From Rhabditoides inermis (Eukaryota > Nematoda > Chromadorea > Rhabditida > Rhabditidae): a stretch of 64,000 bases of DNA. The position numbers and the translations under genes are program-made. Under the pieces are notes generated by a model. It was not told the DNA's origin. It worked only from the letters and a program-made list of their open reading frames with translations, and searched no databases. The stretch is taken from positions 394,001 to 458,000 of the forward strand of contig CAWZYM010000318.1 in assembly GCA_963966185.1 (NCBI GenBank), written 5' to 3'. This document shows, in pieces, positions 21,281 through 31,101 of the stretch; the first letter of the stretch is position 1; every line of letters begins with the position of its first letter.

Positions 21281-24232
21281 TTACTTGATTAGTGATAGAA
21301 CATCAGACACACCACGAATGTTATGCTTTACCATCATTGATTTATTCCGCATAACTAATTTACAGAATTCTAATTCTACTTTTCTCTGCGGATACTCATT
21401 TTTGAGAAAGTTGCACACTAACTGTTTGCATCTAACCTTAAAGGAAGCTGTCTCTGTGCATGTTCTGAAAATGCGTGTGAGTTCACCGTTCATTGTGTTC
21501 CAACCCACAGACATCTTTATATTAGAATTGTAGTTCGGATATCTGACTACTTCAAAATTGTAATCATCTGTTTTGTTATATAATTCCACTGAGAACTGGT
21601 TATGTGCCTTTGAAATATTCAAATCCAAGAAGATTGCATTGTTTGGTCCGACGTTCGTTTGTTCTAGTGTGAGGGAACTATGGTATACACTGTCAACTGT
21701 TCTCTGCAGAGCATCATTTGTAGGATTATGGACAATCAAGAGATCATCCATATACCTATATGCCTTGAAACCAGACTTGAAAACATTTTCATTTGCTTTA
21801 ACGTATTCGAATTCCATGAAAGAAAGTGTTAGGTCTGCCAACGATGGAGAGGCATTGTTTCCCTGAGGGATACCGGATGTTTGCTTGAAAAGTTTATCTC
21901 CATAAATTGCAAAACTGTTGTGAAGAATATATTGAATCATGAATTTCACATCTACTGGTGTATATTTGTTTCTATTTGCATTATTCTCATCGTTAGAATA
22001 ATATGCCTTTTTATAACCGGAAATAATGTACTTTTTCCCGCTATTGTTAAAACATAGGTCTACAAGTTTGAACATATTCTGCATGACAACTCCATGGGGA
22101 AGATTTGTGAACAGACTAGCAAAATCAGCACAATAGAGGTCTTTATGCTGTTTATTTGTGATATTGTTGATGGAATTGATTGCTTCTTGGCTGTTTTTGA
22201 TTGACCAGTATATTTCGGTATTGTTACGCTGTCTGATCAATTTGCAATAATTAGCAAAATGTGATTTGAGATGGGATAGTATCAACTGCAATTCTAATGA
22301 AATTGGTTTGAGACTACTATTAAAAGCTCCAGTTATAAATCGAAATTTTATTGGGCTTTTATGCATTTTTGGGATCGCATAAATTCTAGGTAATGTTTTA
22401 TTATCAGCCTCAATTGTATTAAAAGATTTTGTTTCAGAAATATGCCTAAGCACAATGTTGTCGATGGACTCTTTTTCATACAAAGCATATGTTTCATTAC
22501 TACTGTTCACCACGTTGTTTATGGCATCGTAGCCTAGTTCTTTATTCATGATTTGAATGTAAAGTTTGTTACATGTCAGCGCAAAGTTTCCTTCTGCCTT
22601 ATCTATTGGTGTTATGACAAAGTGTTTTTGTAGTTGAGATAAAGTTTCTTTAGAATAGTTAATGTACTGAAAATCAAATTTATCATATTCTTCATTGTAG
22701 CGTTTGCTTAGGTGCATCTTTACTCGTGATGAAAAAACTTCAAAAGTATTTAGTGGAATGTTATAACTCTTCTGAAGTTTATCCAAGTGAGTGGTTACAT
22801 GTTCTAGAATAGTTTCAAGACTTTCTATTTTGTTAACTAGTTTTGGTGTTCTGAACTTCGTACCTTTCAGCATTATTGTTCTCAAATTGATGTCCTCAAT
22901 AATATTCAAATTACCAGTGACCACATGTTCATGGTGAGAATCTTTGTATTGGGAATACTTTGAATCACACATGCAATCGCCTAGTAAAATTTCCCGTATA
23001 CGTTCTGTGGTTAGTGTTTTAAGGAAGCGGTTATAGTTACAAATTACAGAGGAAATTGGAAGATCGTATTGGTAAAGTATTCTAGTATTCAACACATTTT
23101 TATCGTTATAAATTTGTTCTCGTGTAATTATATTACGGAAGCTACGATTGATTATTTTCGCAATGTTCACACTTTCCAAGAATTTTCCATCATAATTAAT
23201 TTTCAAATTGTGAAAACGTGTAACTGTTTGTTGTGCATTGTTTAGTTTCATAAGTGATTTACACGTTCCCGCAAAAATCTTAAGTTGAGTGAGTTTATTC
23301 AAATTATTAAAATCAGAATTATTTATCATAAAATCAATCAACTTATCCGTATTATTTCGTGAAATAGTTTTAAAAAACTTGTGCAATGAAAAGCCTTTGT
23401 TCTTTTCAACTTCCGAAACAATATCTGATATCGACATTAAATTATAATTTGCTGGCCGACTTCTTCTCTTTTTACCACGACATTTCTTACTGACATTTTT
23501 GATTTGCATAGAGAAGTAGGGGTGCGACTTAATTTTACAATTTTGAATACTTAAATCAGAGATATTACCGAATCCTTTTATTTGATCATTGAGTCCAAAG
23601 GGATAGGCAGTAACCATCATTCGAATCCAAAACTGTTCTTTTTCATGAAGGATAGTTTTGTCACGATTTTCTTCCGCACTGTCGAGAATGTCTATTGAGA
23701 AATCTTCATGATCATGATCCGAAAGTTTGAAGTGCTTACTCAAATATGTATTCAGAATACCATTTTTGAAACTGTGGCGGTGAGCTGACATTCGTTGTTT
23801 CACGGTTGTGGTGGTTTCACCTACATATTGTAGCCTGCACCGATTACAAGTAATCATATATATTAAGTTTTTGGTAGAACAACAAGTAGTCGCGTGTTTG
23901 TTAGTAGAAATGGTACGTCCTGTAGCATTACTAATAACATGATCAGTGAAACTAATTTTCGGACAAATAACACATCTCGACTTTCCACAAGATTCACCTA
24001 TATGGTCATTGTTATATGGTACTTGAATAACATGTCTTCCACCTATTTTTCTGCTCTCAAAACTAGTTTGAGTATAATATGGGGTTTTCTGTTGGTTCGC
24101 TGGTGATTTATAATGGCCCACCACGGCCGGGGTTTTGTGGAGGCACGTCCTCCGTACGGGTGACACGGGGAGGCGAATGGAAAGAATGTGCGGATAGAAT
24201 ATCAAAGGGAGCGCCCCGACTCGACACTTCAT
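21281..24232 (-). CDS. Naiad retroelement polyprotein: N-terminal GIY-YIG endonuclease, C-terminal reverse transcriptase
   Basis: 983-residue protein that copies element RNA into DNA at a nick made by its own endonuclease. Residues about 80-200 are the GIY-YIG domain: LIYMITC (123-129), QYVGET (135-140), the conserved Arg in KQRMSAH (Arg147), and a Glu in HEKEQFW (197/199). Cys at 82, 87, 90 and following His residues fit the CCHH element of PLE endonucleases. CMC at 420-422 is the CxC linker motif. RT motifs follow: FVITPIDKAEGNF (538-550), IPKMHKSPIKFRFITG (620-635), motif A CADFASLF (Asp703), motif B SGIPQGNNASPSLAD (786-800), catalytic YMDD (827-830), then GPNNAIFLDLNI. The roughly 80-residue gap between A and B fits the telomerase-like insertion in fingers. 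There are no in-frame stops and no recoded TGA, so it is not one of the selenoprotein Naiads. Start: first ATG in the frame (Kozak weak, T at -3). The frame is open to 24322, with a TTG at 24292. Confidence 0.92.
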   Translation of the reverse strand: MKCRVGALPLIFYPHILSIRLPVSPVRRTCLHKTPAVVGHYKSPANQQKTPYYTQTSFESRKIGGRHVIQVPYNNDHIGESCGKSRCVICPKISFTDHVISNATGRTISTNKHATTCCSTKNLIYMITCNRCRLQYVGETTTTVKQRMSAHRHSFKNGILNTYLSKHFKLSDHDHEDFSIDILDSAEENRDKTILHEKEQFWIRMMVTAYPFGLNDQIKGFGNISDLSIQNCKIKSHPYFSMQIKNVSKKCRGKKRRSRPANYNLMSISDIVSEVEKNKGFSLHKFFKTISRNNTDKLIDFMINNSDFNNLNKLTQLKIFAGTCKSLMKLNNAQQTVTRFHNLKINYDGKFLESVNIAKIINRSFRNIITREQIYNDKNVLNTRILYQYDLPISSVICNYNRFLKTLTTERIREILLGDCMCDSKYSQYKDSHHEHVVTGNLNIIEDINLRTIMLKGTKFRTPKLVNKIESLETILEHVTTHLDKLQKSYNIPLNTFEVFSSRVKMHLSKRYNEEYDKFDFQYINYSKETLSQLQKHFVITPIDKAEGNFALTCNKLYIQIMNKELGYDAINNVVNSSNETYALYEKESIDNIVLRHISETKSFNTIEADNKTLPRIYAIPKMHKSPIKFRFITGAFNSSLKPISLELQLILSHLKSHFANYCKLIRQRNNTEIYWSIKNSQEAINSINNITNKQHKDLYCADFASLFTNLPHGVVMQNMFKLVDLCFNNSGKKYIISGYKKAYYSNDENNANRNKYTPVDVKFMIQYILHNSFAIYGDKLFKQTSGIPQGNNASPSLADLTLSFMEFEYVKANENVFKSGFKAYRYMDDLLIVHNPTNDALQRTVDSVYHSSLTLEQTNVGPNNAIFLDLNISKAHNQFSVELYNKTDDYNFEVVRYPNYNSNIKMSVGWNTMNGELTRIFRTCTETASFKVRCKQLVCNFLKNEYPQRKVELEFCKLVMRNKSMMVKHNIRGVSDVLSLIK

Positions 24233-24260
24233 GCAGGTTGGCGACAGGGCCCGTGTCACC
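24159..24260. other. 11-bp inverted repeat bracketing the retroelement start codon
   Basis: GGTGACACGGG at 24159-24169 is the exact reverse complement of CCCGTGTCACC at 24250-24260. The ATG of the minus-strand ORF (24232) sits in the loop. In the RNA this could form a stem around the translation start; function unknown. Confidence 0.55.
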
Positions 24261-24339
24261 GGGTGGCAACTAAGCCGAGCCCTCCCAGGCAAGCCCGAGA
24301 GAACCCCTGTGCTACTATAACCTCATCACATCATGAAGC
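24233..24339 (-). other. GC-rich 5' leader of the Naiad element
   Basis: Short leader between the element's 5' boundary and the ATG. It contains half of the 11-bp inverted repeat. No recognisable promoter was found, and the boundary could be a 5' truncation. Confidence 0.45.
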
Positions 24340-27300
24340 CATGTATATCACACGTTTCAGGTGAGTTGGGTAATTCTCTGCAAACCACTAGACAACAGTC
24401 TGACCACTGTCTCACTCTTTGCACTCGTCTTCTTTCTACTTCAGACAACTTCATTATTGATTTGCCGGAAAACCGAACAGTTTTTAGGAGCCGGATAAAA
24501 GGGCCGAATATTAATTTTGTTTCGGACAATATTCGGCTCGCCAAATCCGCGCTCATTTTAAAGACTCTGTCTTTGCTACAGAGATCATGTGTGGTCCAAA
24601 GTAGTTTGTGAGGTGTCAAAAACGAGAAAAGGACGCATTACCGCATCGTCTCAGTCGTTTACAACAGTTCGGCAGTTGTGAACATGTATATCACACGTTT
24701 CAGGTGAGTTGGGGAATTCTCTGCAAACCACTAGACAACAGTCTGACCACTGTCTCACTCTTTGCACTCGTCTTCTTTCTACTTCAGACAACTTCATTAT
24801 TGATTTGCCGGAAAACCGAACAGTTTTTAGGAGCCGGATAAAAGGGCCGAGTATTAATTTTGTTCCGGACAATATTCGGCTCGCCAAATCCGCGCTCATT
24901 TTAAAGACTCTGTCTTTGCTACAGAGATCATGTGTGGTCCAAAGTAGTTTGTGAGGTGTCAAAAACGAGAAAAGGACGCATTACCGTATCGTCTCAGTCG
25001 TTTACAACAGTTCGGCAGTTGTGAACATGTATATCACACGTTTCAGGTGAGTTGGGGAGTTCTCTGCAAACCACTAGACAACAGTCTGACCACTGTCTCA
25101 CTCTTTGCACTCGTCTTCTTTCTACTTCAGACAACTTCATTATTGATTTGCCGGAAAACCGAACAGTTTTTAGGAGCCGGATAAAAGGGCCGAATATTAA
25201 TTTTGTTCCGGACAATATTCGGCTCGCCAAATCCGCGCTCATTTTAAAGACTCTGTCTTTGCTACAGAGATCATGTGTGGTCCAAAGTAGTTTGTGAGGT
25301 GTCAAAAACGAGAAAAGGACGCATTACCGCATCGTCTCAGTCGTTTACAACAGTTCGGCAGTTGTGAACATGTATATCACACGTTTCAGGTGAGTTGGGG
25401 AATTCTCTGCAAACCACTAGACAACAGTCTGACCACTGTCTCACTCTTTGCACTCGTCTTCTTTCTACTTCAGACAACTTCATTATTGATTTGCCGGAAA
25501 ACCGAACAGTTTTTAGGAGCCGGATAAAAGGGCCGAATATTAATTTTGTTCCGGACAATATTCGGCTCGCCAAATCCGCGCTCATTTTAAAGTCTCTGTC
25601 TTTGCTACAGAGATCATGTGTGGTCCAAAGTAGTTTGTGAGGTGTCAAAAACGAGAAAAGGACGCATTACCGCATCGTCTCAGTCGTTTACAACAGTTCG
25701 GCAGTTGTGAACATGTATATCACACGTTTCAGGTGAGTTGGGGAATTCTCTGCAAACCACTAGACAACAGTCTGACCACTGTCTCACTCTTTGCACTCGT
25801 CTTCTTTCTACTTCAGACAACTTCATTATTGATTTGCCGGAAAACCGAACAGTTTTAGGAGCCGGATAAAAGGGCCGAATATTAATTTTGTTCCGGACAT
25901 TATTCGGCTCGCCAAATCCGCGCTCATTTTAAAGACTCTGTCTTTGCTACAGAGATCATGTGTGGTCCAAAATAGTTTGTGAGGTGTCAAAAACGAGAAA
26001 AGGACGCATTACCGCATCGTCTCAGTCGTTTACAACAGTTCGGCAGTTGTGAACATGTATATCACACGTTTCAGGTGAGTTGGGGAGTTCTCTGCAAACC
26101 ATTAGACAACAGTCTGACCACTGTCTCACTCTTTGCACTCGTCTTCTTTCTACTTCAGACAACTTCATTATTGATTTGCCGGAAAACCGAACAGTTTTAG
26201 GAGCCGGATAAAAGGGCCGAATATTAATTTTGTTCCGGACAATATTCGGCTCGCCAAATCCGCGCTCATTTTAAAGACTCTGTCTTTGCTACAGAGATCA
26301 TGTGTGGTCCAAAGTAGTTTGTGAGGTGTCAAAAACGAGAAAAGGACGCATTACCGCATCGTCTCAGTCGTTTACAACAGTTCGGCAGTTGTGAACATGT
26401 ATATCACACGTTTCAGGTGAGTTGGGGAATTCTCTGCAAACCACTAGACAACAGTCTGACCACTGTCTCACTCTTTGCACTCGTCTTCTTTCTACTTCAG
26501 ACAACTTCATTATTGATTTGCCGGAAAACCGAACAGTTTTTAGGAGCCGGATAAAAGGGCCGAATATTAATTTTGTTCCGGACAATATTCGGCTCGCCAA
26601 ATCCGCGCTCATTTTAGAGACTCTGTCTTTGCTACAGAGATCATGTGTGGTCCAAAGTAGTTTGTGAGGTGTCAACAACGAGAAAAGGACGCATTACCGT
26701 ATCGTCTCAGTCGTTTACAACAGTTCGGCAGTTGTGAACATGTATATCACACGTTTCAGGTGAGTTGGGGAGTTCGCTGCAAACCACTAGACAACAGTCT
26801 GACCACTGTCTCACTCTTTGCACTCGTCTTCTTTCTACTTCAGACAACTTCACGTTTCAGGTGAGTTGGGGAATTTTCTGCAAACCACTAGACAACAGTC
26901 TGACCACTGTCTCACTCTTTGCACTCGTCTTCTTTCTACTTCAGACAACTTCATTATTGATTTGCCGGAAAACCGAACAGTTTTTAGGAGCCGGATAAAA
27001 GGGCCGAATATTAATTTTGTTCCGGACAATATTCGGCTCGCCAAATCCGCGCTCATTTTAAAGACTCTGTCTTTGCTACAGAGATCATGTGTGGTCCAAA
27101 GTAGTTTGTGAGGTGTCAAAAACGAGAAAAGGACGCATTACCGCATCGTCTCAGTCGTTTACAACAGTTCGGCAGTTGTGAACATGTATATCACACGTTT
27201 CAGGTGAGTTGGGGAATTCTCTGCAAACCACTAGACAACAGTCTGACCACTGTCTCACTCTTTGCACCCGTCTTCTTTCTACTTCAGACAACTTCATTAT

Positions 27301-27607
27301 TGATTTGCCGGAAAACCGAACAGTTTTAGGAGCCGGATAAAAGGGCCGAATATTAGTTTTGTTCCGGACAATATTCGGCTCGCCAAATCCGCGCTCATTT
27401 TAAAGACTCTGTCTTTGCTACAGAGATCATGTGTGGTCCAAAGTAGTTTGTGAGGTGTCAAAAACGAGAAAAGGACGCATTACCGCATCGTCTCAGTCGT
27501 TTACAACAGTTCGGCAGTTGTGAACATGTATATCACACGTTTCAGGTGAGTTGGGGAATTTTCTGCAAACCACTAGACAACAGTCTGACCACTGTCTCAC
27601 TCTTTGC
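24340..27607 (+). repeat. Satellite array, + orientation (segment 3, about 9.5 monomers)
   Basis: Continuation of the monomer interrupted by the retroelement, then 343-bp and 342-bp copies (the latter with CAGTTTTAGG, one T fewer, at 25637, 25979 and 27108). It ends inside a monomer at CTCTTTGCA (27600-27608), where the orientation flips. No gene. Confidence 0.96.
26760..26860 (+). repeat. 101-bp internal duplication of the latent-intron segment
   Basis: One monomer contains the donor-to-acceptor segment twice. Donors start at 26760 and 26861, and the first acceptor ends at 26843. The join reads ACAACTTCACGTTTCAGG, with a short TTCA homology between the two ends. Confidence 0.85.
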
Positions 27608-27700
27608 ATATACATGTTCACAACTGCCGAACTGTTGTAAACGACTGAGACGATGCGGTAATGCGTCCTTTTCTCGTTTTTGACACCTCACAAACTACTT
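27513..27700. other. Orientation switch (+ to -) with fold-back geometry
   Basis: The left arm ending at 27533 (…GTGAACATGTATAT) is the reverse complement of the right arm starting at 27608 (ATATACATGTTCAC…). Only 74 bp (27534-27607) separate them. Both arms continue outward as satellite for kilobases, so the locus is a giant imperfect palindrome with a small loop. The right-arm edge falls in the ATATACATG segment. Confidence 0.85.
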
Positions 27701-30700
27701 TGGACCACACATGATTTCTGTAGCAAAGACAGAGTCTTCAAAATGAGCGCGGATTTGGCGAGCCGAATATTGTCCGGAAGAAAATTAATATTCGGCCCTT
27801 TTATCCGGCTCCTAAAAACTGTTCGGTTTTCCGGCAAATCAATAATGAAGTTGTCTGAAGTAGAAAGAAGACGAGTGCAAAGAGTGAGACAGTGGTCAGA
27901 CTGTCTAGTGGTTTGCAGAGAATTCCCCAACTCACCTGAAACGTGTGATATACATGTTCACAACTGCCGAACTGTTGTAAACGACTGAGACGATGCGGTA
28001 ATGCGTCCTTTTCTCGTTTTTGACACCTCACAAACTACTTTGGACCACACATAATCTCTGTAGCAAAGACAGAGTCTTTAAAATGAGCGCGGATTTGGCG
28101 AGCCGAATATTGTCCGGAACAAAATTAATATTCGGCCCTTTTATCCGGCTCCTAAAACTGATCGGTTTTCCGGCAAATCAATAATGAAGTTGTCTGAAGT
28201 AGAAAGAAGACGAGTGCAAAGAGTGAGACAGTGGTCAGACTGTTGTCTAGTGGTTTGCAGAGAATTCCCCAACTCACCTGAAACGTGTGATATACATGTT
28301 CACAACTGCCGAACTGTTGTAAACGACTGAGACGATGCGGTAATGCGTCCTTTTCTCGTTTTTGACACCTCACAAACTACTTTGGACCACACATGATCTC
28401 TGTAGCAAAGACAGAGTCTTCAAAATGAGCGCGGATTTGGCGAGCCGAATATTGTCCGGAACAAAATTAATATTCGGCCCTTTTATCCGGCTCCTAAAAA
28501 CTGTTCGGTTTTCCGGCAAATCAATAATGAAGTTGTCTGAAGTAGAAAGAAGACGAGTGCAAAGAGTGAGACAGTGGTCAGACTGTTGTCTAGTGGTTTG
28601 CAGAGAATTCCCCAACTCACCTGAAACGTGTGATATACATGTTCACAACTGCCGAACTGTTGTAAACGACTGAGACGATGCGGTAATGCGTCCTTTTCTC
28701 GTTTTTGACACCTCACAAACTACTTTGGACCACACATGATCTCTGTAGCAAAGACAGAGTCTTTAAAATGAGCGCGGATTTGGCGAGCCGAATATTGTCC
28801 GGAACAAAATTAATATTCGGCCCTTTTATCCGGCTCCTAAAACTGTTCGGTTTTCCGGCAAATCAATAATGAAGTTGTCTGAAGTAGAAAGAAGACGAGT
28901 GCAAAAAGTGAGACAGTGGTCAGACTGTTGTCTAGTGGTTTGCAGAGAATTCCCCAACTCACCTGAAACGTGTGATATACATGTTCACAACTGCCGAACT
29001 GTTGTAAACGACTGAGACGATGCGGTAATGCGTCCTTTTCTCGTTTTTGACACCTCACAAACTACTTTGGACCACACGTGATCTCTGTAGCAAAGACAGA
29101 GTCTTCAAAATGAGCGCGGATTTGGCGAGCCGAAAATTGTCCGGAAGAAAATTAATATTCGGCTTTTTTATCCGGCTCCTAAAAACTGTTCGGTTTTCCG
29201 GCAAATCAATATTGAAGTTGTCTGAAGTAGAAAGAAGACGAATGCAAAGAGTGAGACAGTGGTCAGACTGTTGTCTAGTGGTTTGCAGAGAATTCCCCAA
29301 CTCACCTGAAACGTGTGATATATACATGTTCACAACTGCCGAACTGTTGTAAACGACTGAGACGATGCGGTAATGCGTCCTTTTCTCGTTTTTGACACCT
29401 CACAAACTACTTTGGACCACACATGATCTCTGTAGCAAAGACAAAGTCTTTAAAATGAGCGCGGATTTGGCGAGCCGAATATTGTCCGGAACAAAATTAA
29501 TATTTGGCCCTTTTATCCGGCTCCTAAAAACTGTTCGGTTTTCCGGCAAATCAATAATGAAGTTGTCTGAAGTAGAAAGAAGACGAGTGCAAAGAGTGAG
29601 ACAGTGGTCAGACTGTTGTCTAGTGGTTTGCAGAGAATTCCCCAACTCACCTGAAACGTGTGATATACATGTTCACAACTGCCGAACTGTTGTAAACGAC
29701 TGAGACGATGCGGTAATGCGTCCTTTTCTCGTTTTTGACACCTCACAAACTACTTTGGACCACACATGATTTCTGTAGCAAAGACAGAGTCTTCAAAATG
29801 AGCGCGGATTTGGCGAGCCGAATATTGTCCGGAAGAAAATTAATATTCGGCCCTTTTATCCGGCTCCTAAAAACTGTTCGGTTTTCCGGCAAATCAATAA
29901 TGAAGTTGTCTGAAGTAGAAAGAAGACGAGTGCAAAGAGTGAGACAGTGGTCAGACTGTCTAGTGGTTTGCAGAGAATTCCCCAACTCACCTGAAACGTG
30001 TGATATACATGTTCACAACTGCCGAACTGTTGTAAACGACTGAGACGATGCGGTAATGCGTCCTTTTCTCGTTTTTGACACCTCACAAACTACTTTGGAC
30101 CACACATAATCTCTGTAGCAAAGACAGAGTCTTTAAAATGAGCGCGGATTTGGCGAGCCGAATATTGTCCGGAACAAAATTAATATTCGGCCCTTTTATC
30201 CGGCTCCTAAAACTGATCGGTTTTCCGGCAAATCAATAATGAAGTTGTCTGAAGTAGAAAGAAGACGAGTGCAAAGAGTGAGACAGTGGTCAGACTGTTG
30301 TCTAGTGGTTTGCAGAGAATTCCCCAACTCACCTGAAACGTGTGATATACATGTTCACAACTGCCGAACTGTTGTAAACGACTGAGACGATGCGGTAATG
30401 CGTCCTTTTCTCGTTTTTGACACCTCACAAACTACTTTGGACCACACATGATCTCTGTAGCAAAGACAGAGTCTTCAAAATGAGCGCGGATTTGGCGAGC
30501 CGAATATTGTCCGGAACAAAATTAATATTCGGCCCTTTTATCCGGCTCCTAAAAACTGTTCGGTTTTCCGGCAAATCAATAATGAAGTTGTCTGAAGTAG
30601 AAAGAAGACGAGTGCAAAGAGTGAGACAGTGGTCAGACTGTTGTCTAGTGGTTTGCAGAGAATTCCCCAACTCACCTGAAACGTGTGATATACATGTTCA

Positions 30701-31101
30701 CAACTGCCGAACTGTTGTAAACGACTGAGACGATGCGGTAATGCGTCCTTTTCTCGTTTTTGACACCTCACAAACTACTTTGGACCACACATGATCTCTG
30801 TAGCAAAGACAGAGTCTTTAAAATGAGCGCGGATTTGGCGAGCCGAATATTGTCCGGAACAAAATTAATATTCGGCCCTTTTATCCGGCTCCTAAAACTG
30901 TTCGGTTTTCCGGCAAATCAATAATGAAGTTGTCTGAAGTAGAAAGAAGACGAGTGCAAAGAGTGAGACAGTGGTCAGACTGTTGTCTAGTGGTTTGCAG
31001 AGAATTCCCCAACTCACCTGAAACGTGTGATATACATGTTCACAACTGCCGAACTGTTGTAAACGACTGAGACGATGCGGTAATGCGTCCTTTTCTCGTT
31101 T
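27680..31101 (-). repeat. Segmental duplication within the array, offset 2,055 bp
   Basis: 27680-29046 and 29735-31101 share the same ordered variants. The first monomer has CAGACTGTCTAGTGG (TTG lost) and GATTTCTG, the next has CATAATCTC and AACTGATCGG, then come two ordinary copies. The only difference noticed is GTGCAAAAAGTG against GTGCAAAGAGTG. The intervening copies at 29047-29734 do not match the corresponding later copies. Confidence 0.8.

Larger units (their letters stand above)
20846..24339 (-). mobile_element. Naiad-type Penelope-like retroelement
   Basis: Non-satellite block inserted into one monomer. Satellite reads ...TTGTGAACAT to 20845 and resumes with CATGTATATCAC at 24340. 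CAT is present at both ends, a possible 3-bp target duplication. The element lies on the minus strand: a GC-rich leader of about 107 bp, a 983-codon ORF, and a 3' region at 20846-21280. The N-terminal GIY-YIG endonuclease, the CxC motif and the C-terminal reverse transcriptase define the permuted Naiad/Chlamys clade (Craig and colleagues, 2021), distinct from Penelope itself, where the endonuclease is C-terminal. Only one copy is present, with no pseudo-LTR tandem seen. The ORF is unbroken, which suggests recent insertion. Confidence 0.88.

Noticed and set aside
24233..24292. TTG at 24292 as the retroelement start codon
   Set aside because: Non-AUG initiation is not needed. The ATG at 24232 keeps all recognised domains, and the extra 20 residues show no motif.
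28362..28673. 103-codon frame on the complementary sense of each monomer, with an internal ATG in good context (AAAATGAGC)
   Set aside because: It is destroyed in all 344-bp copies by the extra A and in the 7-bp-indel copies. No recognisable domain and no sign of frame protection.
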